A stretch of 17,150 bases of DNA, from contig JACRCA010000151.1 of assembly GCA_016234425.1 (NCBI GenBank), forward strand, positions 1 to 17,150, written 5' to 3'. Position 1 is the first letter of the stretch. The number at the start of each line of letters is the position of its first letter. Positions 1-6,825 of this stretch are shown one piece after another. The notes beneath the pieces were generated by a model. The model saw nothing but the letters and a program-made list of their open reading frames with translations, searched no databases and was not told where the DNA came from. The DNA comes from Deltaproteobacteria bacterium. GTDB lineage: Bacteria > Desulfobacterota > SM23-61. Both the position numbers and the translations under genes were made by a program.

Positions 1-329
1 AGGGCCAGATGGGAAATACCCTCTTTTGTCCCGATGGTAACGATGGCTTCAGTCTCTGGGTCGATTTTTACTCCATAATTCCTACCGTAAAGGGAAGCAA
101 TCGCGCACCGCAGTTTGTAAATCCCCCGAGAAGCGGAGTAACGATGGTTGCGGGGATTCCTCACGGCCTCGATGAGCTTTTCCACGATGTGGGGAGGAGT
201 GGGCAAGTCCGGGTTGCCCATTCCCAGGTCTATGATATCGTCTCCTCTGCGCCTGGCTTTCAACTTTAGATCATCCACAATGGAAAAGACATAAGGAGGA
301 AGACGCTTGATCCGGGGAAAACCTTCCAT
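1..329 (-). CDS. class I/II PLP-dependent aminotransferase, 5' part only (runs off the window)
   Basis: Reading the minus strand from the ATG at 329 gives a protein beginning MEGFPRIKRLPPYVF. It continues with the N-terminal signatures of fold-type I aminotransferases: IIDLGMGNPDLPTPPHI (substrate-side loop) and RYSASRGIYKLRCAIASLY near residues 62-80, then the start of the cofactor region (TIGTKEGISHLA). This pattern is typical of the AlaC / LL-diaminopimelate aminotransferase / aspartate aminotransferase group. The frame is open to the window edge, so about 109 of the usual roughly 390-400 residues are seen, and the catalytic lysine lies outside. The start has a good ribosome-binding site (GGAGG 5 bases before the ATG). 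In related bacteria such genes often precede homoserine dehydrogenase, so an amino-acid biosynthesis role is likely. The exact substrate cannot be read from this fragment. Confidence 0.9.
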   Translation of the reverse strand, partial: MEGFPRIKRLPPYVFSIVDDLKLKARRRGDDIIDLGMGNPDLPTPPHIVEKLIEAVRNPRNHRYSASRGIYKLRCAIASLYGRNYGVKIDPETEAIVTIGTKEGISHLA

Positions 330-406
330 CAAATCCTCCGCACTCAGTCTCTAAAACTCTTAGCGCTCAACAAGCATGTAGAGCAAGGGCTTCCGCGATT
401 CTCCCG

Positions 407-432
407 AAAATAAAAAACCTCCGAAAGAGGCT
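407..432 (-). terminator. terminator-like hairpin in the aminotransferase leader (possible attenuator)
   Basis: On the minus strand AGCCTC (432-427) pairs with GAGGTT (421-416) around a 5-base TTTCG loop. The pairing includes one G-T. The stem runs straight into a T-rich tract (417-407, six T, one A, four T). It sits between the predicted promoter (467-496) and the aminotransferase ATG at 329, so it could act as a premature terminator or attenuator. The stem is short. I see no clear leader peptide and no recognisable riboswitch core. Confidence 0.4.
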
Positions 433-466
433 GCGAGACAGATTTTCTCTTCTAATTCTTCTAAAT

Positions 467-496
467 AGAGTACTCAACAGAGGGCTTTTCTGTCAA
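467..496 (-). promoter_or_regulatory. sigma70-type promoter for the aminotransferase gene
   Basis: The minus strand has a perfect -35 TTGACA (496-491), an 18-base spacer and TACTCT (472-467) as -10. Transcription would start near 460 and give a leader of about 130 bases before the ATG at 329, which includes the terminator-like hairpin at 407-432. The -35 is strong and the -10 moderate. Confidence 0.5.
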
Positions 497-569
497 GAAT
501 TTTCCGGCCACCGATATTTTTTTCCAGGCAGGGATTCCTTCCGTGTAAAATGAAAGAAAGGGGCGTTGG

Positions 570-598
570 TTGACAAAATCCATAGCGCGGGCTATTTT
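570..598 (+). promoter_or_regulatory. sigma70-type promoter for the inositol monophosphatase gene
   Basis: Perfect -35 TTGACA (570-575), 17-base spacer, and TATTTT (593-598) as -10. Start of transcription would be near 605, about 105 bases before the ATG at 711. It lies back to back with the minus-strand promoter at 467-496. The rest of the 330-710 intergenic stretch shows no gene, tRNA or recognisable riboswitch. Confidence 0.5.
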
Positions 599-710
599 TA
601 TTGATACTTTATTCGTGGCCAATTCTATTCATCTATTCAAAGGTTGACCATAAAAAAATTTGCCAAACCAGCCCGAACTCCGACCAGCCTGAAAGGATTG
701 ATGTCAGAAC

Positions 711-1490
711 ATGGGATCTTGCAAAAGCGTAGCTGTAAGGGCAGCCAGAAAAGCCGGCCTTCTCTTAAAAAGCAAACTCGGCCAAGCGAGAAGGATAGAG
801 TATAAAGGGGCCGTGAACTTAGTCACGGAGATGGACCTGCTTTCGGAAAAAATCATCGTAGGCGAAATTCGCCAGCACTACCCGAATCATAGCTTACTCG
901 CCGAAGAAAGGGTTACGAAACAGGAAGATTCTCCTTACCGCTGGATTATCGACCCTTTGGACGGGACAACCAACTATGCCCATGGCTACCCAGTTTTTTG
1001 CGTCTCCATCGCTCTGGAAGAAAAAGGAGAATTAATCCTCGGCGTCGTTTATGACCCTATGCGCGATGAACTCTTCCTGGCGGAAAAAGGCAAAGGGGTG
1101 CGCCTCAACGGGTGGAAAATCCACGTTTCCTCCACCTCCAAACTGGCCCAGAGCCTCCTGGCCACGGGTTTCCCTTATGATCTGCGGGAGAGCCCGGCCA
1201 ACAACTTCGACCACTTTCGCAATTTCGCCCTCCGGGTTCATGCCGTGAGAAGAGCTGGCGCTGCGGCTTTAGACCTCTGCTACGTGGCTGCCGGACGTTT
1301 CGATGGTTTTTGGGAAATGAAGCTGGGCCCCTGGGATTTAGCCGCCGGAAGCCTGCTCGTCAGAGAAGCTGGGGGGAAAATTACTGACTTTTTGGGTAAG
1401 GATCTCCATCTGGATGGAAAACATGTGCTGGCCAGCAATGGGAAAATTCATCGGGAGATGGTCGAAATCTTGCAGATGGGGCGCTTTTAA
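711..1490 (+). CDS. suhB: inositol monophosphatase family protein (SuhB-like)
   Basis: A 259-residue Mg2+-dependent phosphatase of the inositol monophosphatase superfamily, close to the family's usual length. Metal-ligand motifs are complete: LLAEE (E65, E66), IIDPLDGTTNYAHG (D81, D84, with the GTT phosphate-binding turn) and the C-terminal GPWDLAAGSLLVREAGG (D209). The family hydrolyses myo-inositol-1-phosphate and similar sugar or nucleotide phosphates; SuhB of Escherichia coli also acts in rRNA antitermination. The ATG at 711 is the first possible start because TGA at 699-701 is in frame just upstream; AAAGGA at 692-697 is the likely ribosome-binding site with rather long spacing. The end overlaps tail to tail by 4 bp with the glycosyltransferase gene. 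Substrate is inferred from family only. Confidence 0.92.
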   Translation: MGSCKSVAVRAARKAGLLLKSKLGQARRIEYKGAVNLVTEMDLLSEKIIVGEIRQHYPNHSLLAEERVTKQEDSPYRWIIDPLDGTTNYAHGYPVFCVSIALEEKGELILGVVYDPMRDELFLAEKGKGVRLNGWKIHVSSTSKLAQSLLATGFPYDLRESPANNFDHFRNFALRVHAVRRAGAAALDLCYVAAGRFDGFWEMKLGPWDLAAGSLLVREAGGKITDFLGKDLHLDGKHVLASNGKIHREMVEILQMGRF

Positions 1491-2731
1491 AGAAGAGTTG
1501 AGAGTAGAGAATCATAGAGAGATATCACTTTTCGGGTGATCATTGGCCAGCCGAACTGCTTGACCCTGGCCATGGCCGCTGTGACAAGCTTCTCTTTTAG
1601 AGGCGGACTCTCAATGACCTCCCGGATGCGCTCCGCCAGCAGGAACCAATCTCCTTCCGGGACTAAGAACCCAGTGTGGCCATCCTCTATGGTGTATTGG
1701 AGTCCTCCCACCCGGGAAGCGATCACGGGTGTTCCGCAGGCCATAGCCTCCAAGACCACCATTCCAAAAGATTCGTAGCGCGAAGGAAGGACCAGCGCTT
1801 CGGCAGCAGAATAGAAATAGGGAAGCAAGTCCTGTCGCTGAGATCCATAGAAAGCCACCCTTTCTTGTAGATTCATCTCGGCCACCAACTTCCGCAGCCT
1901 TTGCATTTCCTTACTTTCAGCTTGCGGGTCTGTATCCAGCTCTCCCCCGATAATGATCAACCCTAACTCTTTATTGCCCCTTAAAGGTTTACGGGAAAGG
2001 CGCTGGATGGCCTGAATTAGCACATCAATTCCTTTAATCGCATCGATGCGCCCCACAAAAAGAAGGAAGTGCCTCTCGGAAAGGCCGAGGAACTTTTTAG
2101 CCTTCAATGAAGGAATGGGTTTGAAGAGCTGAAGATCCACCCCGCAAGGGATCACTTTGATTTTTGCGGGTTGCCCACAGTGGTGCCTGATCATCTGCTC
2201 TTTTTCCCATGGGCTGGGAGCGACCAGCTTATCGGCCAAGTGCATGATTTGCTCTTCAATCTTCAATCTCCCCTTCGGCTCTTTCTCTTCCTTTCTCAGG
2301 TGGGCCGCATTTTTTAGCGTTCCCAAGGTATGAAACATATGCACCAGAGGGATGGACCATTTGATCTTGAGTTGGGCCCCGACCCATCCGGAAAGCCAAT
2401 AATGGGAGTGGACTAAATCATAGGAAATTCGCCCGGCGCTGGCGAATTGAGTGACTCCCAGGGTAAATTCTGGCAAATACTGAAAAAGCTCATACTTGGG
2501 GACAGGTTCCTCAGGCCCAGCCTTGAGGTGAATGACCCGGGCGTTTCGCCCGAGACGAACGATACGGGAGATATTGGGGTTCTGCGAGCGGGTGAAGACA
2601 TCTACGCGTATTCCCAGACGACCCACCTCCCGACCCAGCTCGCGCACGTAAACGTTCATCCCGCCCGTTTCCTTTCCCCCCAGAGCGGCCAGAGGGCAGC
2701 TATGCACGCTAAGCACGGCAATGCGTCTCAT
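1487..2731 (-). CDS. GT4-family glycosyltransferase, MshA/sucrose-phosphate-synthase-like
   Basis: A GT-B fold glycosyltransferase (group 1, GT4) of 414 residues if started at the ATG at 2731. A GTG at 2740 would add three residues. The ATG is preferred because it forms an ATGA overlap with the TGA of the upstream acyltransferase gene and has GGAAG just before it. Numbering from the GTG: N-terminal domain with the donor loop GGKETGGMNVYVREL (21-35) and HSHYWLSGWVG (111-121); linker PCGVD (198-202); C-terminal domain with LFVGRIDAIKGIDVLI (227-242), and the E-x7-E nucleotide-sugar signature ESFGMVVLEAMACGTPVIAS (323-342). GGMNVYVREL resembles MshA, which joins UDP-GlcNAc to inositol phosphate, but this is family-level similarity and donor and acceptor are unknown. 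Last gene of a translationally coupled trio; its stop interlocks with that of the inositol monophosphatase gene. Confidence 0.9.
   Translation of the reverse strand: MRRIAVLSVHSCPLAALGGKETGGMNVYVRELGREVGRLGIRVDVFTRSQNPNISRIVRLGRNARVIHLKAGPEEPVPKYELFQYLPEFTLGVTQFASAGRISYDLVHSHYWLSGWVGAQLKIKWSIPLVHMFHTLGTLKNAAHLRKEEKEPKGRLKIEEQIMHLADKLVAPSPWEKEQMIRHHCGQPAKIKVIPCGVDLQLFKPIPSLKAKKFLGLSERHFLLFVGRIDAIKGIDVLIQAIQRLSRKPLRGNKELGLIIIGGELDTDPQAESKEMQRLRKLVAEMNLQERVAFYGSQRQDLLPYFYSAAEALVLPSRYESFGMVVLEAMACGTPVIASRVGGLQYTIEDGHTGFLVPEGDWFLLAERIREVIESPPLKEKLVTAAMARVKQFGWPMITRKVISLYDSLLSTLL
1495..1522. repeat. possible short 7-bp periodic stretch inside the 3' end of the glycosyltransferase gene
   Basis: Four consecutive in-phase heptamers can be read on the plus strand: GAGTTGA, GAGTAGA, GAATCAT, AGAGAGA. 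They encode the last residues of the glycosyltransferase on the minus strand. The pattern is weak and purine-rich, and is listed mainly because two clearer heptad arrays exist at 4343 and 12385. Confidence 0.25.
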
Positions 2732-3732
2732 TGCTTCCACACCTGAATCCGGTAGATTCTTTCCGCTTTTCCTCCCAGGTGGTACTTGTACCTTTCCTTC
2801 CCCCTTAAAAGATTAAAACCAACCCTCTGCTTTTCGATGGCCCCTCGAAGGCAATGCGCCGCCAGAACAATTCCGGGGCTGAAACGGGCGAACTGCGGGT
2901 CATAGCCGGAATTGTAAACATACTCTATTCCAGCAAAATCGAAGGAAAAAAACGTGGCCACTTCTTTCCCGGCGATTTTCAGAAAAGATAAATTCAGCCA
3001 GCTCTTCTCCTGAAACCGAAGGGATATCTCCTGAAAGTAAGCCTGCATCTGCGGGGTCATGAACTGAGCTTTATCTCTCCGGCTTTTCCGGTGGAGCTCA
3101 AAAAAAATTTCCATTCCCCTGAAAAGAGAGGGAGCATCTTCTACCCTCCAAATTTCAAAAGCAGCTTCTTTCTCCAGGCGCCGCATTTTCCGGCGGAGCT
3201 CGTGTCGGTCTTTGGCCTCTAATTTTTCCAAAAATTCATCCCAGGTGGGGGGAAGGTTCAGAAAAACACTTATCTCTTCGACCTCCAGGACTACCCGAAA
3301 GCCGGAAGATTCCAGGAGGGGGGGCAAGAATTGCATCGTCGGGGAGAATTCGGAGACTCCTGGGAGTTCCAAAAAGTCCCAGGACCCATCCGCAAAAAAC
3401 CGGACCAAAGCGTGAAATGCCTCTTTTTCCCTTCTGGAGGCCACGACCAGGTCTCGGTAATCGCAAACATCGCTGCTGCCCAGTAAAGTTAGCCCTTGCC
3501 GTCCCCTTTCATCCGTGGAGTTGGAGAAGACGCCCAGGGCTACCAGAGTTTGCCCCTGGTCGCGGAAAAGGAGGAGTTTGGCTGGCAGAGATTTTCCGAA
3601 ATGCTTCAGCCAAATTTCATTCCAGGTGGGAGTGAGGAAAGGATTCTGCCAGCGGCTGTTTGAGAGGAGTTCTTCCCATTGCCGCACCAGCGTTCCCGGG
3701 AAGGTGCTCTTCTCCAGCACCTCAATGTTCAC
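2728..3732 (-). CDS. CelD/BcsL-type GNAT-fold acyltransferase (Acetyltransf_6-like)
   Basis: 334 residues matching the pattern of the CelD / FemAB-related GNAT proteins often found in polysaccharide clusters. N-terminal WEELLSNSRWQNPFLTPTWNEIWLKHFG (about 20-47) is the typical opening. A central ASRREKEAFHALVRFF region follows, then RHELRRKMRRLEKEA (about 175-190) before the second GNAT-like half. The C-terminal half contains VATFFSFDFAGIEYVYNSGYDPQFARFSPGIVLAAHCLRGAIEK (about 258-301), the usual acyl-CoA-binding half of this family. No signal peptide or membrane segment is seen. The GTG start at 3732 overlaps the stop of the MBL-fold gene (GTGA), and the stop overlaps the glycosyltransferase start (ATGA), so the three are probably co-translated. 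A role in acylating a glycan or aminosugar is inferred from the neighbouring glycosyltransferase; no substrate is known. Confidence 0.8.
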   Translation of the reverse strand: MNIEVLEKSTFPGTLVRQWEELLSNSRWQNPFLTPTWNEIWLKHFGKSLPAKLLLFRDQGQTLVALGVFSNSTDERGRQGLTLLGSSDVCDYRDLVVASRREKEAFHALVRFFADGSWDFLELPGVSEFSPTMQFLPPLLESSGFRVVLEVEEISVFLNLPPTWDEFLEKLEAKDRHELRRKMRRLEKEAAFEIWRVEDAPSLFRGMEIFFELHRKSRRDKAQFMTPQMQAYFQEISLRFQEKSWLNLSFLKIAGKEVATFFSFDFAGIEYVYNSGYDPQFARFSPGIVLAAHCLRGAIEKQRVGFNLLRGKERYKYHLGGKAERIYRIQVWKQ

Positions 3733-4322
3733 CCCTGGCCTCCCGTGGTCTTCTGAGGAAGAGGGTAGAAAGGAGTTGCTTTCTCTCGCCCCACAGTAGT
3801 TTCCAGGCCATGCCCGGGATAAATAGTTGTATCCTCAGGGAGGATGAAAATTTTTGCGTGAATGGACTCCAGGATCAACTTCTGATCGGCTCCAGGGATC
3901 GCCGTGTTGCCGGGGCCGTTGGGGAAAATGGTATCCCCGCTGAAGAGAATTTTTCCAGTCAGGAAACAAACCCCTCCCGGAGAATGACCTGGGGTATGTA
4001 AAACTTTGAGGCTAACATCTCCGAAGCTTAATGTCTGCTCATCCTCCAGGAAGAAATCCGGCGGCTTTTTCAGGGCCCGGGCATCCCCCGGATGGATGCC
4101 CACTGGGGCCCCGGTATGTTTCTTCACCTCATCCAGCGCTCCAATATGGTCCATGTGGCCGTGGGTAATCAAGATATAGTGGACCTTTGTCTTCTCCGTT
4201 TGTTGCAGGATGCGTTTGGCCTCGGCTGCCGGGTCTACGATCACACTCTCCCGCTTTTGCGGGCAGATCAGAACGTAACAATTGTTTTCGAAATAACCTA
4301 CCTCCAGCCTTTTAATTTCCAA
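3729..4322 (-). CDS. MBL-fold metallohydrolase (glyoxalase II / YcbL-like)
   Basis: A metallo-beta-lactamase-fold hydrolase of about 200 residues with the full metal-site set: THGHMDHIG (HxHxDH), HTPGHSPGG (third His), FSGDTIF (bridging Asp) and YPGHG (last His). The short single-domain layout matches YcbL/GloB2-like thioesterases, which cleave glutathione-type thioesters, but no substrate can be assigned. Start: the open frame reaches an ATG at 4340 with no ribosome-binding site. A TTG at 4322 follows GGAGGG by 5 bases and gives LEIKRLEVGYFENNCYVL, which is how this family normally begins, so the TTG is chosen (197 residues; ATG would give 203). Its stop overlaps the GTG of the acyltransferase gene. 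Upstream lies a 75-bp spacer filled by a heptad repeat. Confidence 0.88.
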   Translation of the reverse strand: MEIKRLEVGYFENNCYVLICPQKRESVIVDPAAEAKRILQQTEKTKVHYILITHGHMDHIGALDEVKKHTGAPVGIHPGDARALKKPPDFFLEDEQTLSFGDVSLKVLHTPGHSPGGVCFLTGKILFSGDTIFPNGPGNTAIPGADQKLILESIHAKIFILPEDTTIYPGHGLETTVGREKATPFYPLPQKTTGGQG

Positions 4323-4342
4323 CCAATCCCTCCAAACCATTT

Positions 4343-4412
4343 GAGCAAAGAGCCTGGAGCCTTGAGAAGAATGCTCTTCAGCTCTATGCTCCCTGCGCTA
4401 TGCTCTATGCCT
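4343..4412. repeat. degenerate heptad tandem array (10 x 7 bp) filling the spacer between the M50 protease and MBL-fold genes
   Basis: Ten consecutive 7-bp units stay in phase across the spacer. The first four are GAG-type (for example GAGCAAA, GAGCCTG, GAGCCTT). The last six are mostly TATGCTC-type (TATGCTC at 4385 and 4399, TATGCCT at 4406, TCAGCTC at 4378). The left half carries GAGC and the right half GCTC, so the array has dyad symmetry and could fold back on itself. It occupies 70 of the 75 bases between the M50 stop at 4416 and the furthest possible MBL start at 4340. The phasing is read directly. Its function is unknown. Confidence 0.6.
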
Positions 4413-4415
4413 TTT

Positions 4416-5255
4416 TTAAAACCCGCTAAAAGGAACAGGAATGAAAGTCAAGATAAAGATCGCCATGGTTAACCACCCGATGACTTTGCGCTTCGGGTCC
4501 AAAGGTACCCACCAATCCAATGGGGGAGGATGGCGGAAGCCCATGAGGAAAAGGAGAAGGCTCCAAAAAAGCCAGCCTTGCCAACCGAGAACTCCCAGGC
4601 CTAAAAGGCCCAAGAAAAAAATTTTGGAAATCTTGTTCTGCCTCTCCCCCCAAAGGGCGTAGGCCACATGTCCTCCATCCAGCTGACCGATGGGCATAAG
4701 ATTCAGCGAGGTAACCAAGAGACCGATCCATCCAGCAAATCCAACGGGGTGGATGACGATATCGTAACCATCAGGCAGAGGACCAACGACCAGCCAGCTT
4801 ATCAGGGAGAGAAGAAGGGAAGACCCCAGGGTAGTTCCCATCTGCCCTTGAATTAGTTTAGCTTCCGAGAGCCGCAGCCCCAGGATGAGAAAGGGAATGG
4901 AGACCGCGACTCCCACCAGGGGGCCAGCTGCCCCCACGTCCAAAAGCATCCGCCGGTCGCGCACGGGGGAACGCATTTTGATGAAGGCCCCAAAGGTGCC
5001 GATGAAAGAGGGGGCCGGGATGAAATAGGGCAAAGTTACGCTCAGCCCATGCTTCTTGGCAATGAGGTAGTGGCCCAGCTCATGAGCCAGGAGGATGCCC
5101 ATCAGCGTGAAAGAGAAGGGAATTCCCTTAAAAATCTGTTCGGGATTTTTCAGGGGGTTTACCCCCTCCTGGATGGCACCAGCGACGACCGTCGTGGCCA
5201 GAGTGAGGACAAACAGGATGATGTTTACAACGATGCGAGACTTTTTAAAATTCAT
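4416..5255 (-). CDS. site-2 protease family (M50) membrane metalloprotease
   Basis: 279-residue polytopic membrane protein with both M50 active-site elements: HELGH (58-62) inside the hydrophobic segment FTLMGILLAHELGHYLIAKK, and NLMPIGQLDGGH (185-196), where D193 is the third zinc ligand. Further hydrophobic segments lie near 8-27, 108-127, 143-158, 172-190, 212-240 and 258-275. The conserved LPYFIPAPSFIGTFGAFI loop (75-92) is typical of the compact M50 group found in many bacteria and plant chloroplasts (EGY-like). No PDZ domain is present, unlike RseP. The family cleaves membrane-embedded substrates, often anti-sigma factors; the target here is unknown. The ATG at 5255 overlaps the TGA that ends the extended acyl-CoA synthetase reading frame (ATGA), showing that the two genes formed one translational unit. 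Confidence 0.92.
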   Translation of the reverse strand: MNFKKSRIVVNIILFVLTLATTVVAGAIQEGVNPLKNPEQIFKGIPFSFTLMGILLAHELGHYLIAKKHGLSVTLPYFIPAPSFIGTFGAFIKMRSPVRDRRMLLDVGAAGPLVGVAVSIPFLILGLRLSEAKLIQGQMGTTLGSSLLLSLISWLVVGPLPDGYDIVIHPVGFAGWIGLLVTSLNLMPIGQLDGGHVAYALWGERQNKISKIFFLGLLGLGVLGWQGWLFWSLLLFLMGFRHPPPLDWWVPLDPKRKVIGWLTMAIFILTFIPVPFSGF

Positions 5256-5452
5256 CGTCTCTTCATGAAATGATATAGATTGGAATAAGCCCAGATAGCC
5301 CGCTCAGCCGAGGGATAGACCGGAATCCCGGCTCTCAGCAGGGCCCCCATCGATTCCTTTTCCAAGTACATGCCTCCCAGAGAAACTACCATGAAAGGCT
5401 TTCTTAATTTTTTTTGGGCTTCGATCTGCAGGGTGGTATATTTATGATCCAG
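5252..5452 (-). pseudogene. severed C-terminal 66 codons of the CoA-binding acyl-CoA synthetase gene, beyond an in-frame TAA
   Basis: Translating past the TAA at 5455-5453 in the same frame gives 66 uninterrupted residues to a TGA at 5254-5252. They begin LDHKYTTLQIEAQKK, continue KPFMVVSLGG and end AIWAYSNLYHFMKRR. This matches how the family normally ends (TPEL, then a GKPF-MVS-type strand, then an SAERA-AY segment). The TGA forms an ATGA overlap with the M50 gene. The frame is therefore intact except for one codon; GAA or GAG to TAA at a normally Glu position (TPEL) would explain it. Whether this is a real nonsense mutation or a sequence error cannot be decided here. Confidence 0.85.
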
Positions 5453-6664
5453 TTACGGCGTCATGCCGCGGCCCTGGAAAACGAGCCCATCCACTCCCGG
5501 ATCAAGACCCACAACCTCGGCCGCCCGTCCGTATAGGTCCACCTCGAAGACCGAGGCCAGTCCCAGGTCCACGGGGTTATGGACGCTTGTCCCGGTCTGC
5601 GGGAGAATACCCTTGAGCTGTTCTCGGGTTTCTACCTGTAACTCGGCCACTTGCAACCCAAACTCTTCACAAGCATCGGCCGCTGCCACAGCAGGTCCTC
5701 CCGGTCCGGAGAGGATGGCCAGTCGCTTCCCCATTTTTTTCGGCAGGAAATAAAAAGCAGCGAGAAAATCCAAGAATTCTTCCAGGTTCTTGGCCAGGAG
5801 AACGCCAGCTTGCTCCTTCAATGCCTCCCAGGCCATTTTCGACCCCGCCAGAGAGCCGGTATGCGAGAAGGCAGCCCCCGCCCCCCTCGTCGTACGCCCG
5901 GCTTTCCAGATGATCACCGGCTTTTTCCGGGAAGCCTCCCTTACGGCTCGAAAAAATACCGGCCCATCCTTCACCCCTTCCAAATACGCCCCGATCAATT
6001 CCGTCTCGGGGTCATCTCCCAGGAATTCGAGAAAATCGGAACTATTCAGGTCGCATTCATTCCCGCAACTGATCATTTTGCTGAAGCCGACTCCCCGAGT
6101 TTCGGCCAAGCGACTGAGGAGGATGGTCAGGGAACCACTCTGCGAAATCATCCCTACCTTACCTGATTCTTTGGGCATGCCCGGGAAGAAGGCCATCCGG
6201 TTCTTCGGGTAATAGATTCCCATGCAATTGGGACCGATGAGGTAAAATCCCATCTGGCGGGCGATCCGGCGTAGCTCTTCCTCCCGCTTTCTTCCTTCTT
6301 CCTCGCCAGTTTCGGCGAACCCGGAAGTGTAGATGACCGCCACTTTGATTCCCTTCTGTCCGCATTCTTCCAGGACTGGCAAAACCGCGGGGGCTGGCAC
6401 GAGGACGATGACCAGATCGATTTCCTCGGGAATTTCTTTGAGCGAGGGATAAACGTGGAGTCCATCGATGAAATCCGCCTTGGGATTGACCGGAAAGATT
6501 TTCCCGCCGTAACCCTGGTCGAGCAACCCTTGCAGAAAAACTCTCCCAGGCTCAAAGCCCCTGGGTATCCCCACAATGGCAATCGAGCGAGGATAAAAAA
6601 TGGGAGTAAAATCTTTCGCCCTTTTCAATTCTCGCAGTTCTGAAAAAGAGAAATTTGCCCCCAC
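5453..6664 (-). CDS. CoA-binding acetate-CoA ligase (ADP-forming) alpha-type protein, cut short by an in-frame stop
   Basis: 403 residues before the TAA; with the severed tail the original protein would be about 470, near the usual length for the alpha-type protein. N-terminal CoA-binding Rossmann domain: FYPRSIAIVGIPRG (23-36), GKIFPVNPKADFIDGLHVYPSL (54-75), VIYTSGFAETG (110-120), GPNCMGIYYP (144-153). First ligase-CoA domain: GMISQSGSLTILL (171-183). Then FSHTGSLAGSKMAWE (266-280), the segment with the conserved His (H268) thought to be phosphorylated, and the start of the second ligase-CoA domain (AILSGPGGPAV, HNPVDLG, LVFQGRGMTP). Such proteins interconvert acyl-CoA with ADP/Pi and acid with ATP/CoA, normally together with an ATP-grasp beta subunit that is not in this window. 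Start is the GTG at 6664, with no strong ribosome-binding site. The product lacks the end of the second ligase-CoA domain and is probably impaired. Confidence 0.85.
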   Translation of the reverse strand: MGANFSFSELRELKRAKDFTPIFYPRSIAIVGIPRGFEPGRVFLQGLLDQGYGGKIFPVNPKADFIDGLHVYPSLKEIPEEIDLVIVLVPAPAVLPVLEECGQKGIKVAVIYTSGFAETGEEEGRKREEELRRIARQMGFYLIGPNCMGIYYPKNRMAFFPGMPKESGKVGMISQSGSLTILLSRLAETRGVGFSKMISCGNECDLNSSDFLEFLGDDPETELIGAYLEGVKDGPVFFRAVREASRKKPVIIWKAGRTTRGAGAAFSHTGSLAGSKMAWEALKEQAGVLLAKNLEEFLDFLAAFYFLPKKMGKRLAILSGPGGPAVAAADACEEFGLQVAELQVETREQLKGILPQTGTSVHNPVDLGLASVFEVDLYGRAAEVVGLDPGVDGLVFQGRGMTP

Positions 6665-6796
6665 TTTTTCATCAGCCCAAAAATGGCAGCTAAGAAATGA
6701 TCATAAAAAAGAGGGCAACTACCTTTTAAGATAACAAAAGGCCACCCGGCAAGCAACATGAAATTCGGGCTCTATCCTGGGCCAGGTCTTTTCTCC

Positions 6797-6825
6797 TTGA
6801 ATAATTTCAGAGGTTGCGGTATAAA
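6797..6825 (+). promoter_or_regulatory. sigma70-type promoter for cvpA
   Basis: TTGAAT (6797-6802), exactly 17 bases, then TATAAA (6820-6825). Transcription would begin near 6832, 13 bases before the ATG at 6845. This placement also argues against the upstream ATG at 6758 being the start of CvpA. The remaining divergent spacer (6665-6796) shows no clear minus-strand promoter. Confidence 0.6.

Noticed and set aside
4343..4412. CRISPR array
   Set aside because: Units are only 7 bp with no spacers; not CRISPR architecture and no cas genes nearby.
5453..5455. Recoded stop codon (selenocysteine or pyrrolysine)
   Set aside because: The codon is TAA, not TGA or TAG, and the position is normally Glu in this family; nonsense mutation or sequence error is simpler.
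5651..6212. Long plus-strand open frames over the acyl-CoA synthetase gene
   Set aside because: They are antisense shadows of a clearly recognisable coding frame, with no ribosome-binding site or family-like sequence.
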